A stretch of DNA of 64,000 nt, taken from DATARH01 sp963705325. Its GTDB lineage: Bacteria > Pseudomonadota > Alphaproteobacteria > ATCC43930 > CGMCC-115725. The position numbers were made by a program, and so were the translations under genes. Of this stretch, positions 16,603-25,056 are shown in pieces. The notes beneath the pieces were generated by a model. The model ran no database searches, was not told the DNA's origin, and saw only the letters and a list, made by a program, of their open reading frames with translations. The stretch covers positions 2,542,001 to 2,606,000 of the forward strand of contig OY970069.1 of assembly GCA_963705325.1 (NCBI GenBank). Reading direction: 5' to 3'. Position 1 is the first letter of the stretch. The number at the start of each line of letters is the position of its first letter.

Positions 16603-17005
16603 GTAGGGCTACAAAATTGTCACGCCGGCTTCCTCGGTGTTGCTGAACACGTCCCGTAGGGGCAGCGATGGCCGGCCTCGGGGGCTGGATACGAGGGTTA
16701 GGCGGCTTTGGGCAGCAGCCGCTGACCGTGGGTAAGCCGGTAAAGATCGATTCGACCCGATTGTGTTGAAAAGGTCTCGCTTCAGCCGACCGGGACCGAG
16801 TTCACGCAACGATGATTTAATCGGCGCCGATGGCGTGAATTATTTGTGCGCGGGCGCTCTTTATCGCGAAATCGCGAAATCGCGAAATCGCGAAAGAATA
16901 TTACCGGCGAATTCTACTTGCAGAGTTTTTCAACATAATCACCTCAAAGCCGACATTTCAGTGCGGCTGGAGCGCCACGGGCCCATGTCTGGCGGCAGCC
17001 TCGGA
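16603..17005. other. intergenic region with octamer repeats
   Basis: No coding frame is convincing in these 400 bases. The left part is GC-rich, with a short minus-strand frame that looks accidental; the right part is AT-richer. It contains four tandem TCGCGAAA units at 16864-16895. It separates the permease from the intact cystathionine beta-lyase and is the right-hand part of the suspected insert between the two copies of the metC 3' end. Confidence 0.5.
16864..16895. repeat. four tandem 8-bp repeats (TCGCGAAA)
   Basis: Four perfect head-to-tail copies of TCGCGAAA fill 32 bases. Each unit contains the palindrome TCGCGA, so the tract can also be read as phased binding sites. It lies in non-coding DNA downstream of metC. 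It may be a slippage-prone microsatellite or a protein-binding array. Confidence 0.8.
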
Positions 17006-18202
17006 TCACGCTGCCTTGCGCAATTGCTCCAGTCCCTGCGTCAGGTCGGCGATCAGGTCTTGCGGATCCTCAAGGCCAATATGGATGCGGACGAGCGGCC
17101 CTTTGGCGTCCCATTTAGTCGCGGTGCGGATGCGCTCGGGATAGGCGGGCTGGATCAGGCTCTCGAACCCGCCCCAGCTCGCGCCGATGCCGAATAGGTC
17201 GAGCGCGTCGATCATCGCGTAGACCTGCTCCTTCGACGCCGGTCTGAGCACCACCCCGAAAAGCCCTGACGCGCCCAGAAAATCGCGCTTCCAGATCTTG
17301 TGACCCGGGTCTTCCGGCAGCGCCGGGTAGAGCACCCGCGACACCTCGGGCCGAGTCTGCAGCCATTGCGCCACGGTCATCGCGTTTTTCTGGTGCCGCT
17401 CCAACCGCGCCGACAGGGTGCGCATCCCGCGCAGCGCGAAGAACACGTCGTCCGGCGCCGCCGAGTGGCCGATCTGCGCCATCGCCGAGCGCACCGGCAA
17501 AAAGCTCTCCTCGTTGCAGATCACCGCGCCGAGCATCACGTCGGAATGGCCGCAAATGTATTTGGTCGCGGCGTGGATCGAGACGTCCACCCCGTGATCG
17601 AACGAGCGGAACAGGTAGGGCGTACCCCAGGTGTTGTCCATCAGCACCTTGGCGGCGTGGCGGTGCGCGACCGCGGCAATCGCAGGGATGTCCTGAATTT
17701 CAAAGGTCAATGAGCCCGGCGACTCGCAATAGACGACCTTGGTGTTGGGCCGCATTAGCTGGGCGATGCCTTCGCCGATCAGCGGGTCGTAATAGGTGGT
17801 CTCGACCCCGCATTTCTTGAGGATGCCCTCGCAGAAATTGCGCGCCGGGCCATAGGCGCTATCGACCATCAGACAATGGTCGCCGGCGCCGAGGAGCGCC
17901 TGCAGTGGCGCTGTCACCGCCGCCAGCCCCGACGACATCAGCATGCCGCGATAGCCGCCCTCGATCGTCGCCAGCAGCTCTTCCAGAGGAAACGTGCCCG
18001 GCGTGCCGTGGAGGCCGTAGCGCACGCCGGTGAAGGGCGGTGCGGCGCGCTTGGCTTCCCACTCGGCCATGTTTTTCGAGAGGATTGTCGAGGCGTGATA
18101 GACTGGCGGGTTGACGACGCCGAAATTGGCCTCGGGGTTGCGCCCGACATGGGTGAGCAGCGTGTCCTTGCGGTAATGGCGCGGCCGGTTGTCGTTTTTC
18201 AT
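17006..18202 (-). CDS. metC: cystathionine beta-lyase
   Basis: A 398-residue PLP enzyme of the trans-sulfuration (Cys/Met metabolism) family. The PLP Lys is K214 in SIHAATKYICGHSDVMLG; the Asp that contacts the PLP nitrogen is in VLMDNTWGTPY; RYGLHGTP carries the Tyr/Arg of the neighbouring subunit. The first strand (THVGRNPEANFGVVNPPVYHAST) and length fit cystathionine beta-lyases, which cleave cystathionine to homocysteine, pyruvate and ammonia. It stands alone. Its last 70 bases are duplicated at 13462-13560, so its present 3' end may have been supplied by an insertion. Confidence 0.85.
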   Translation of the reverse strand: MKNDNRPRHYRKDTLLTHVGRNPEANFGVVNPPVYHASTILSKNMAEWEAKRAAPPFTGVRYGLHGTPGTFPLEELLATIEGGYRGMLMSSGLAAVTAPLQALLGAGDHCLMVDSAYGPARNFCEGILKKCGVETTYYDPLIGEGIAQLMRPNTKVVYCESPGSLTFEIQDIPAIAAVAHRHAAKVLMDNTWGTPYLFRSFDHGVDVSIHAATKYICGHSDVMLGAVICNEESFLPVRSAMAQIGHSAAPDDVFFALRGMRTLSARLERHQKNAMTVAQWLQTRPEVSRVLYPALPEDPGHKIWKRDFLGASGLFGVVLRPASKEQVYAMIDALDLFGIGASWGGFESLIQPAYPERIRTATKWDAKGPLVRIHIGLEDPQDLIADLTQGLEQLRKAA

Positions 18203-18281
18203 GGGCGAAGGGTTCCGAGCAAAAGGGCGACACGCTCAGATACACCAATCGATATTTCGCCCGCGAACGAAATAACCGCGC

Positions 18282-18334
18282 TTAGTCCGGCGAGCCGCGC
18301 CCCGTGGCGAGTAGCACGATGCCGCGCACGGAGA
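18282..18334 (-). pseudogene. displaced 3' end of a DUF2066-type gene
   Basis: The minus strand reads VRGIVLLATGRGSPD followed by a stop at 18282-18284, almost identical to the C-terminus of the intact DUF2066 gene at 18837 (VRGVVLLASGRGSPD). The matching DNA is about 50 bases with five or so differences. The frame does not continue upstream. Two small low-GC frames lie between this remnant and the intact gene, an arrangement that mirrors the metC remnant at 13462. Confidence 0.7.
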
Positions 18335-18377
18335 GCGGGGTAGACGGCGCGCGACGATGGCATTTAGCAGATCGGTT

Positions 18378-18617
18378 TCAGTTGAGCTTTTCGCAACCGG
18401 CTCGAAATCCCCCATTCTCCACATGATTCAGGAAACACAACATTACAGAATCCTCTTTTTGTAAAAGGATTACCATCTGAGGGTTGGATGTGATGCCTTT
18501 AATTTCGTACCCTGCCTTTATCAGATCGTTTATTTCTCCTGCTCTTGCTCTATTTGAAGTTATGAACATGGTGATTGCCAAGAGCGGGAGGATGAAATTT
18601 TTGAAAAAGCTTTGCAT
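18378..18617 (-). CDS. small secreted hypothetical protein
   Basis: A 79-residue frame with a clear signal peptide (MQSFFKNFILPLLAITMFITS, then an Ala-rich cleavage site near residue 26). The mature part contains two cysteines (CFLNHVENGGFRAGCEKLN) that could form a disulfide. Codon use is much AT-richer than in the neighbours. No family is recognised. It lies between the displaced and intact 3' ends of the DUF2066 gene, consistent with arrival on inserted DNA. Confidence 0.6.
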   Translation of the reverse strand: MQSFFKNFILPLLAITMFITSNRARAGEINDLIKAGYEIKGITSNPQMVILLQKEDSVMLCFLNHVENGGFRAGCEKLN

Positions 18618-18806
18618 CGGCGACTCCTGTGCCCTTTAAGCTTTACGACCAATCGATGGTCGCTTAACGGTGAATTCGTCGGCAAAGCGAGGATTGTTCG
18701 GACTTATGGCGACGATCGATACCAACTTGAGCAGCTCGACGGCACGCCCTTTCCGAAGGGACAGGATATCTTCCGCGAAGGTCAGCTTCGCTTGAGCGAG
18801 CCATGA
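18612..18806 (+). CDS. small hypothetical protein, doubtful
   Basis: A 64-residue frame with a TTG start; the last 45 residues (about GKARIVRTYGDDRYQLEQLD onward) look protein-like, with alternating charged and hydrophobic residues. A frame of similar length on the opposite strand (18636-18830) has a signal-like start, so which strand is real is unclear. No family is recognised. It lies between the remnant and the intact DUF2066 end. Confidence 0.3.
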   Translation: MHRRLLCPLSFTTNRWSLNGEFVGKARIVRTYGDDRYQLEQLDGTPFPKGQDIFREGQLRLSEP

Positions 18807-18836
18807 GGCTGCGGTCAACACCAGCGCCAACTAGCC

Positions 18837-19664
18837 TCAATCCGGCGAGCCGCGCCCCGAAGCGAGTAGCACCACGCCGCGCACGATGTCGCGGAAGGCG
18901 GCGTCGTAGTTGACGCCGCTGATGCCCCAGCGGTAATCGGCGCCATTCCAGCGCGTCTGCCATTTGCCGATCCAGCCGGGCAGCGTCTCGCTCCACTCGA
19001 GCGAGCCGGTGACGATCGCCTCGCTGCCGTCCGAGGACGGCGGCTTCGGCTGGAAGTTGTCGATCGTCGCGACCCAGGCACCAAGCTCCTTTTCGGTGGG
19101 GATGCGTACGCTCATGCCGAATTCGCTGGCGGCCTCGGCAAAGGCGCCGCGCTGCTCCGCGCCGCGCGGGGTTTCGGCGCTGAGCATGTAGGAGGGCGGT
19201 TTTGGTCCCTCGATCATCAGCACCGGCACGATCACCGGCCGGGGTCCGCGCCACGGCGTGCCGCCAAGCTCGGCGATCAGTGCATCGATCTTCTCGGGCA
19301 CGAAATGCACGGTCAACCGGTGCGGCCGGTCATAGCTGCCCTGGTCGTCGCTCTTCTTGAGGTGCGCCATCAGGTCGAGATAGTCGAACGCGGCGACATA
19401 CTGGTCCGCATGATCGGCGAGCGCGGCAACGCGCGGGTCGTCGCGCAGCCGCGGGTCGCCGGCGACCTTGACCAGCACCTCCTTCAGGCATTGCGCGAAA
19501 CCCCACGGCCGCTGGCGCATGTCGGTGCCGGTGACGATGGCGTTGGCGGTGTAGAGCGCCGGGTCGGCGGCCTCGGCCGCCGCCGCGAAAGCCGGCAGCC
19601 CGGTCAGGGCGAGCGCGGCGCCAATGATCCGCAAGAGCCCTCGCCGGGTTTCTTTCCACGCCAT
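18837..19664 (-). CDS. DUF2066 domain-containing exported protein
   Basis: A 275-residue protein starting MAWKETRRGLLRII, which forms a twin-Arg-like signal peptide with cleavage near residue 27. The mature part fits DUF2066: VLVKVAGDPRLRDDPRV near residue 65, then a beta-rich region (RLTVHFVPEKIDALIAELG) and GPRPVIVPVLMIEG. DUF2066 proteins are periplasmic and uncharacterised; in many proteobacteria they sit near genes for purine synthesis or DnaA-related Hda. ATG 19664 was chosen because the upstream in-frame codons overlap the divergent cupin gene. Its 3' end is duplicated at 18282-18334. Confidence 0.75.
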   Translation of the reverse strand: MAWKETRRGLLRIIGAALALTGLPAFAAAAEAADPALYTANAIVTGTDMRQRPWGFAQCLKEVLVKVAGDPRLRDDPRVAALADHADQYVAAFDYLDLMAHLKKSDDQGSYDRPHRLTVHFVPEKIDALIAELGGTPWRGPRPVIVPVLMIEGPKPPSYMLSAETPRGAEQRGAFAEAASEFGMSVRIPTEKELGAWVATIDNFQPKPPSSDGSEAIVTGSLEWSETLPGWIGKWQTRWNGADYRWGISGVNYDAAFRDIVRGVVLLASGRGSPD

Positions 19665-19707
19665 GACCCACACGATATTCTTCCCCACGCAGCTTGAGGA
19701 GCGCGCC

Positions 19708-20103
19708 ATGCCCGACTCCAACCTGGTGCCCGTGACCGTGATCCGCGAGAGCGACCGCCCGGTCGTGCCGTTTCCCGGCGGCGCCACCTACCGCACCCTG
19801 ATCGGCGACGACAACGGCGCCGATATCCCGCTCCGCACCGGCATCCAGACCTCCGAGCCCGGCTATGCGACGCGCGAACATTCACACCCTTATGTCGAGG
19901 TGCTCACCGTGCTGGAGGGCAGGGGCGAAGCCTGGCTCGACGGCGAGCCGGGCACGATCGCCATGGAACCCGGCGTCACCATCTCGATCCCCGCCGGGCG
20001 CGTGCACGGCTTCCGCGTGCTCGGCGACAAGCCGCTCGTCACCTACGGCATCCACACCTTCGGCAAGCGCATCGTCAATTACAAAGAGCCGGCTGCCGGC
20101 TGA
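19708..20103 (+). CDS. small cupin-domain protein
   Basis: A 131-residue single-domain cupin. The two cupin motifs are recognisable: EHSHPYVEVLTVLEGRGEAWLDG near residue 57 (metal-binding His, His, Glu) and PAGRVHGFRVLGDKP near residue 97 (His). Such proteins are metal-dependent isomerases, dioxygenases or sensors. It is divergent from the DUF2066 gene with a 43-base gap and is followed 29 bases later by a RidA-family gene, suggesting joint metabolism of a reactive small molecule. An AGGAGCGC site precedes the ATG. Confidence 0.8.
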   Translation: MPDSNLVPVTVIRESDRPVVPFPGGATYRTLIGDDNGADIPLRTGIQTSEPGYATREHSHPYVEVLTVLEGRGEAWLDGEPGTIAMEPGVTISIPAGRVHGFRVLGDKPLVTYGIHTFGKRIVNYKEPAAG

Positions 20104-20132
20104 TCCCCACCAACCAAGCGAGGAGGAAACCC

Positions 20133-20492
20133 ATGGCTATCCAGCGTATCGATGTCGGGCAAGGGCCGGGCCCGCGCATGAGCCGCGCCGTCATCCACGA
20201 CAACCGCGTTTTTCTCGCCGGCCTCACGGCCTCCGACACCAGCCAGGGCATCCAGGGCCAAACCAAGCAAATTCTGGACAAGATCGACGACTATCTGAAG
20301 CAGGCCGGCACCAGCAAATCGAACCTCTTGACCGCCAATCTGTGGATCAAGGACATGGCGATGTTCTCGGCGATGAACGAAATCTGGAATGCTTGGGTCG
20401 ATCCCGCCAACCCGCCAGCGCGCGCCTGCGTGAAGGCCGAGATGGCGCGGCCGGAGGTGCTGGTCGAGATCATGGTGACCGCCGCCAAATAA
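20133..20492 (+). CDS. RidA family protein (enamine/imine deaminase type)
   Basis: A 119-residue YjgF/YER057c/UK114-fold protein. The hallmark Arg is in PPARACVKAEMARPEVLVEI, with the Glu near the C-terminus; FLAGLTASDTSQ matches the N-terminal active-site strand. RidA proteins hydrolyse reactive enamines such as 2-aminoacrylate. MARPEV instead of the common LARPDL suggests a Rid1-7 subgroup rather than housekeeping RidA. A GAGGAGG site lies before the ATG. Confidence 0.85.
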   Translation: MAIQRIDVGQGPGPRMSRAVIHDNRVFLAGLTASDTSQGIQGQTKQILDKIDDYLKQAGTSKSNLLTANLWIKDMAMFSAMNEIWNAWVDPANPPARACVKAEMARPEVLVEIMVTAAK

Positions 20493-20528
20493 GCATCACC
20501 GGGACGTCCGATCGGGGGAGCGTAGAAC

Positions 20529-21791
20529 ATGCGGTTGCTGCTGTGCGCCGCCGCCGTCGCGGCGGCGCTGCTGGCGGTATGGCGGCCGGCGATGGCCGAC
20601 AACTCGCAGGCCGAGTGTACTTCCGATCCGCCGATGAGCTTTACCCTGTGGACCGACGAGACCGGCCAGGAATTCGGCAGCGGCCAGCGCGAGTACATCT
20701 TCGCCGACGGCTATATCTGCCCCGATACCGACCAGAAGTTTCAGGACTTCCTCGACCAGCATCCAGGCAAGGCGCCAAACCGGATCGTCGTGCTCAACTC
20801 GGGCGGCGGCGACGTCGCCGCCGCGCTGCACATGGGCGAGATCATCCGCCAGGCGCAGATGTGGACCCAGGTCGGGTCGCGCTATCCGCTGATGATCGGC
20901 GGCAACAAGAACATTCCCGCCGATGTGGTGCCGTACATCCCGCGCCCGGCGGCGCCGCCCTTTCCGGGCTATTGCTACAGTTCGTGCACGTTTACCTTCA
21001 TGGGCGGCGTTCATCGCACGATCGATTACGGCTCGAATTACGGCGTACATCGCTTCGAGTTCACCGACAAGATCGACAACCCGGTCGACCAGGCGCAGAT
21101 CAATTCAGCGGTCCTGGTGCAATATGTCAACGAGATGGGGATCTCGCCCGATTACATGGTCGAGATGGTCAAGCGGGGCGGCAACGACGTCACTAATCTG
21201 AGCCTGAAGGTGCTGCAGCGGCTGAAGATCATCACCCCGCGCTGGCACACTAAATGGCGGATCGACACCCTTCCCGATAATAGCGGCTTCTTCCTCGACG
21301 GCGAGGCGACCGATTTCTGGGGGACACACCAGATTGCCGTCATCTGTGCGCCGAAGCCCGCACCGCAAACGGCCTCAGCGCAAACAGTCGCGGCCCAGAC
21401 CGCCGCCGCGCCGGAAGCTGGCCAGCCCGGCTCCCCCCCGGCACCCGCTTCGGCGGTAGTGCAGATCTGGTTCTCGATCGATCCCGGAACGCGGGCGAAG
21501 GCGCCGGAACTCGTCGACGCCGTACAGTCCTATGTGCTGGAACTGGACGATGGCTGGACAACTCTGTCCGGGCCGGTGATCGCCAAAACCGCTGCCATCA
21601 CCGGCCCGGAGAACCGGCTCACCGCAGCGATCAACGTGTCGAAGCAAGGCCTGGCGGCGCTTACGACCGCGAAATATATCGGCTTCGCTTTCACCTTCGA
21701 TCCGGCCGCGAAGCTGCCGCTGCACGTCCTCAATTTCGAGTCAGATCTAAACGCCGCCAAGCTCAAGCAGTTCGCCGCCACCTGCCACTAG
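20529..21791 (+). CDS. secreted protein with ClpP/crotonase-like fold (COG3904 type)
   Basis: A 420-residue protein with an N-terminal signal peptide (MRLLLCAAAVAAALLAVW, cleavage after about residue 24). Residues 75-190 resemble periplasmic ClpP-like proteins: VVLNSGGGDVAAALHMGEIIR (oxyanion-type Gly-rich turn), CYSSCTFTFMGGVHRTID (candidate nucleophile Ser in the position used by ClpP/SppA) and VHRFEF (candidate His). A Pro/Ala linker at about 275-310 precedes a C-terminal beta domain. A protease or esterase role is plausible but no activity can be read off. It follows the RidA gene by 36 bases. Confidence 0.7.
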   Translation: MRLLLCAAAVAAALLAVWRPAMADNSQAECTSDPPMSFTLWTDETGQEFGSGQREYIFADGYICPDTDQKFQDFLDQHPGKAPNRIVVLNSGGGDVAAALHMGEIIRQAQMWTQVGSRYPLMIGGNKNIPADVVPYIPRPAAPPFPGYCYSSCTFTFMGGVHRTIDYGSNYGVHRFEFTDKIDNPVDQAQINSAVLVQYVNEMGISPDYMVEMVKRGGNDVTNLSLKVLQRLKIITPRWHTKWRIDTLPDNSGFFLDGEATDFWGTHQIAVICAPKPAPQTASAQTVAAQTAAAPEAGQPGSPPAPASAVVQIWFSIDPGTRAKAPELVDAVQSYVLELDDGWTTLSGPVIAKTAAITGPENRLTAAINVSKQGLAALTTAKYIGFAFTFDPAAKLPLHVLNFESDLNAAKLKQFAATCH

Positions 21792-21807
21792 GTTTAAGGA
21801 CCATCCG

Positions 21808-23040
21808 TTGACGGACAGCAACGCCGCCGCACCCTGGGCCGGTCCTCTGCAAGGCATCAAGGTCATCGACCTGACTCGGGTGCTCGCCGGCCCCTTCGCG
21901 ACCCAGAGCCTCGGCGATCTCGGCGCCGAGGTATTGAAGATCGAGCCGCCCGGCGGCGGCGACGAGACCCGCCGCTTTCCCCCGTTTCTCGACGGCGAGG
22001 GCCATTATTTCCTCGGTATCAACCGCAACAAGAAGAGCCTCGTTGTCGACCTTCAGCAGGAGGCCGGCAAGGAAATCCTGCGCAAGCTGGTCGCGCAGGC
22101 CGACATCCTCGTGGAGAACTACCGGCCGGGGGTGATGGACCGGCTCGGCCTCGGCTACGCCGTGCTCGCCGAGATCAACCCGCGCCTCATCTATTGCGCG
22201 ATCAGCGGCTTCGGGCTTTCGGGGCCGCTGCGCGACAAGCCTAGTTTCGACATCGTGACGCAAGCGCTCTCCGGCGCACTCAGCATCAACGGCGAGCGCG
22301 GCCATATGCCGATCAAGCTGGCGATCCCGCTCGGCGACATGGTCGGCGGCGTGTTCGGGCCGATGGCGATCCTCGCCGCGCTGCACGAGCGCCACCAGAC
22401 CGGGAAGGGCCGCCTTATCGATATCAGCCTTTATGACGGCCTCATCGGCATGCTCGGCTATTTCGCCCAGCTCGCCTTTATCACCGGCGAGGACCCGCCG
22501 ACCATGGGCTCGAGCCATCCCAACATCGTGCCCTACGGCAGTTTTCCGGCGTCGGACGGGTCGATCATCATCGCCGTCTTGTCGGAGAGCTTCTGGGGTA
22601 AATTGTGCGAGGCGCTCGAGCGGCCAGAACTCGCCACCGACCCGCGTTTCGCGACCCCGACCTTGCGCCGCGAGCGGCGCGACGAGGTCGATCAGCTTAT
22701 CTCCGACGTGACCCGCACCCGCACCGTCGCCGAATGGGAGAAGCGTCTCACCGCCGCCGACGTGCCGCACGCGCCGGTGCTGGGGGTCACCGCCGCGCTC
22801 GCCCATCCCCACGCGCTGGCGCGCGAGATGGTGGTGGAGGCCGAGCATGCGACGATCGGCAAGATCAAAGTGGTCGGCCGGCCGATCAAGTTTCCCGGCG
22901 CCAAGCAGCCGCCGGTGACCGCGCCGCCGACCCTCGGCCAGCACACCGAACAGGTATTGCACGAAGAGCTCGGCTACAGCGAGGCGGAGATCGCGGCGTT
23001 GAAGGCTGGTGGAATCATCGACCGGCGGGCAAAGTCCTGA
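21808..23040 (+). CDS. CaiB/BaiF CoA-transferase family protein (formyl-CoA transferase-like)
   Basis: A 410-residue family III CoA-transferase. N-terminal DLTRVLAGPFATQSLGDLGA and NRNKKSLVVDL are family signatures, and the catalytic Asp expected in formyl-CoA transferase is present at D148 (PSFDIVTQALSG). The GMLGYFAQ and SSHPNIVPYGSF segments complete the interlocked-ring fold. The start is a TTG at 21808 preceded by TAAGGA. The acceptor acid is unknown; oxalate/formate metabolism is possible given the antiporter and formate genes elsewhere, but no oxalyl-CoA decarboxylase is seen. The 3' end overlaps the convergent MFS gene by 26 bases. Confidence 0.85.
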   Translation: MTDSNAAAPWAGPLQGIKVIDLTRVLAGPFATQSLGDLGAEVLKIEPPGGGDETRRFPPFLDGEGHYFLGINRNKKSLVVDLQQEAGKEILRKLVAQADILVENYRPGVMDRLGLGYAVLAEINPRLIYCAISGFGLSGPLRDKPSFDIVTQALSGALSINGERGHMPIKLAIPLGDMVGGVFGPMAILAALHERHQTGKGRLIDISLYDGLIGMLGYFAQLAFITGEDPPTMGSSHPNIVPYGSFPASDGSIIIAVLSESFWGKLCEALERPELATDPRFATPTLRRERRDEVDQLISDVTRTRTVAEWEKRLTAADVPHAPVLGVTAALAHPHALAREMVVEAEHATIGKIKVVGRPIKFPGAKQPPVTAPPTLGQHTEQVLHEELGYSEAEIAALKAGGIIDRRAKS

Positions 23041-24292
23041 TGCGCCGCCAGTTGGCGGCTAGGTAGGCGGTGACGGCCAGGGTTCCCATCGCCGGCGGGA
23101 CAACCGCAAAAGCCTGAGCCGCGTCGGTGAACAACGCGCTCAGCGAGGCGCCGACAAACCCCATACCCATCTGCAGTGCACCCATCAGCGCCGACGCCGA
23201 TCCGGCATTGCGCGGGAAAAGGCCCAGCGCAGTCGTCGTCACGCCCGGCATGATGAACGCGAAGCCGATCATCCACAGGCACATTGGCGCCATTATCTGT
23301 ACTACGCCGAGGCCGAGAAAGCGCAATCCTCCCGCCAGAATCAGCGCGGCGGCCAGGACCATCAGCGCGCCGGCCAGCACGAGCCGGCTCATCGTGAAGA
23401 AGTGCAAGAGTCGGTTGGTCGCCAGCGAGCCGAGCAGATACGACACCATCAGCAAGGCGGTCACCATGCCGAATACCGGGCTCGACAGCCCGAGCTTTCC
23501 CATCAACACAAATGGCGCCAGCGTTTGCGAGGCGTAGAACCCGCCGATCGCCAACGAGGTCAGCACCACCTGGCCGACAAAGTCGCGCGAGGTCAGCAGC
23601 ATCGCGTAGTTGACGCCGAGCGAGCGCAGCCGCGTCGCGCGCGGGTCGCGCCGCTCGTTGGTCTCCGGGAACAGCCAAACCAGGCCCAGCAACAGCGCCC
23701 CGTATCCCGCCAGCAGCAGGAACAGGACTCGCCAGCTCGTTATCGTGATCAGCGTGCCGCCGAGCATCGGCGCCGCCGCGGGAGCGATTCTCAGAATGAG
23801 GCTCATCAGCGAGATGATCCGCGCCGCGCCGTTGCCGGCGAAGCGGTCGACAACCATGACTCGCGACAGCGCGACCCCGGCCGCAGGCGCCGACGCCCTG
23901 CACAAAGCGTCCGCCGATCAGCGACGTCACCGAACCGGCGCCCGCGCTTAAAAGCGAACCGAGCACGTAAAGACTGAGGCAGATGAGCATCACTGGACGC
24001 CGGCCGAACCGGTCGGACAGCGGCCCGCAGATCAGCTGTGCCCCGGCGAAGCCGAACAGATACACGGTGATCGTCGCGCGGATCGCGTGCTCGCTGTGTG
24101 CAGCGCATCGATCAGCAGCGTCATCGCCGGGGTGTAGAGACTGATCGACAGCGGGCCGACCGCGATCAACAGCGCACCGACGATCGTCATTCTAAGCGGC
24201 GTGAGCTCGGCGCCGCCGTGCCGTCGGCGCCAAAACCGCCCTGACAGCTTGAGAGACGGCCGTTCCCAGGTCAGCAAACTCACCGGACCCAC
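23015..24292 (-). pseudogene. Bcr/CflA-type multidrug MFS transporter, two frameshifts
   Basis: The protein is readable in three frames joined near 24095 and near 23888: an N-terminal piece (VGPLSISLYTPAMTLLIDAL), then VYLFGFAGAQLICGPLSDRF with the MFS loop motif GPLSDRFGRRP, then VALSRVMVVDRFAGNGAARI to the end. Together they give a 12-helix transporter of normal length (about 400 residues). Each break is a single base, for example one extra G in a GGCC context at about 23888. I favour sequence error, since the following genes show the same pattern. The family exports drugs and other small molecules by proton antiport. Confidence 0.75.
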
Positions 24293-24431
24293 TCCACCTT
24301 TGGCCGCGAGCGGCTTTCACGCGATGGTGGAATATAGTTAGGTCAGCTTACGATCTGATCAGCGTTTTTTGCACTGCACAATTGCGGCCGATCCGGGTTG
24401 TGAAATTGCCGCCCCGGACATGCCGCCACGT

Positions 24432-24926
24432 CTAGGGGTGCTTGAAGCGCAAAACCAGGCCTGCCGTAGCCTTGGTGTGTCCCTTCAGTACCGTGAGCAG
24501 TTCGTCTCGCGTCATGCCGGGCTTCAGTTCGGGCGCCTTTGGGTCGATGTCGGTGGCGAACAAGATATAGGCGTAGTGGTGCATGCCGAACGTGGCGGGC
24601 GGGCAGGGGCCGAAATAGGTCGCCATGTCCTTGGCGTTTTTGCCGCCGATGAACTTGTCCGACGGATTGCTGAGTTCGCCCTCGGCGAAGCCGGTGACCG
24701 AGGCGGGAATGCCATAGACGACCATATGGATAAAGCCGGCGCCGCCGCCTCCTTCCGGGTCGACGATCGTGAGAACAAAACTCTTGGCGGTATCGGCGTG
24801 TTGGTCAGGCCAGCGGCGGCGAGACGTTCCCGGCGTCGGCGGGGCAGCTCGGCATGTCTTTGAGGTCGCCGGCAATCTTGACGTCCAGATCGCGCCGTCC
24901 TGATAGGCGGAAGAGCTCAGGGTCAT
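24432..24926 (-). pseudogene. YbhB/YbcL-type PEBP (Raf kinase inhibitor-like) protein, frameshifted
   Basis: A roughly 165-residue phosphatidylethanolamine-binding-protein-like sequence. The C-terminal two thirds are intact (SFVLTIVDPEGGGGAGFIHM, the GPCPPATFGMHHY motif that forms the anion-binding pocket, and a C-terminal helix). The N-terminal part shifts frame twice, near 24885 and near 24815; reading through restores LDVKIAGDLKDMPSCPADAG and NVSPPLA. Bacterial members bind small anionic ligands and their role is poorly known. Sequence error is likely. Confidence 0.7.
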
Positions 24927-25056
24927 AGGCTCCGCCCCCCGAAACCGGCGGGCAAACCGCTGACGGGCGGAGGGCAGCAGAGGAGAGGAGATCGACAAAA
25001 CCCGCGCTCCATCTGCTCCTCCCTCGTTCGCGGCTGGCGGGCGTGGCGCCGCTCTC

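Noticed and set aside
16864..16895. Possible CRISPR array
   Set aside because: The units are 8 bases with no spacers between them and there are no cas genes.
18636..18830. Minus-strand frame with a signal-like N-terminus opposite 18612-18806
   Set aside because: No clear ribosome-binding site and the other strand looks slightly more protein-like; neither is secure, so only one was listed at low confidence.
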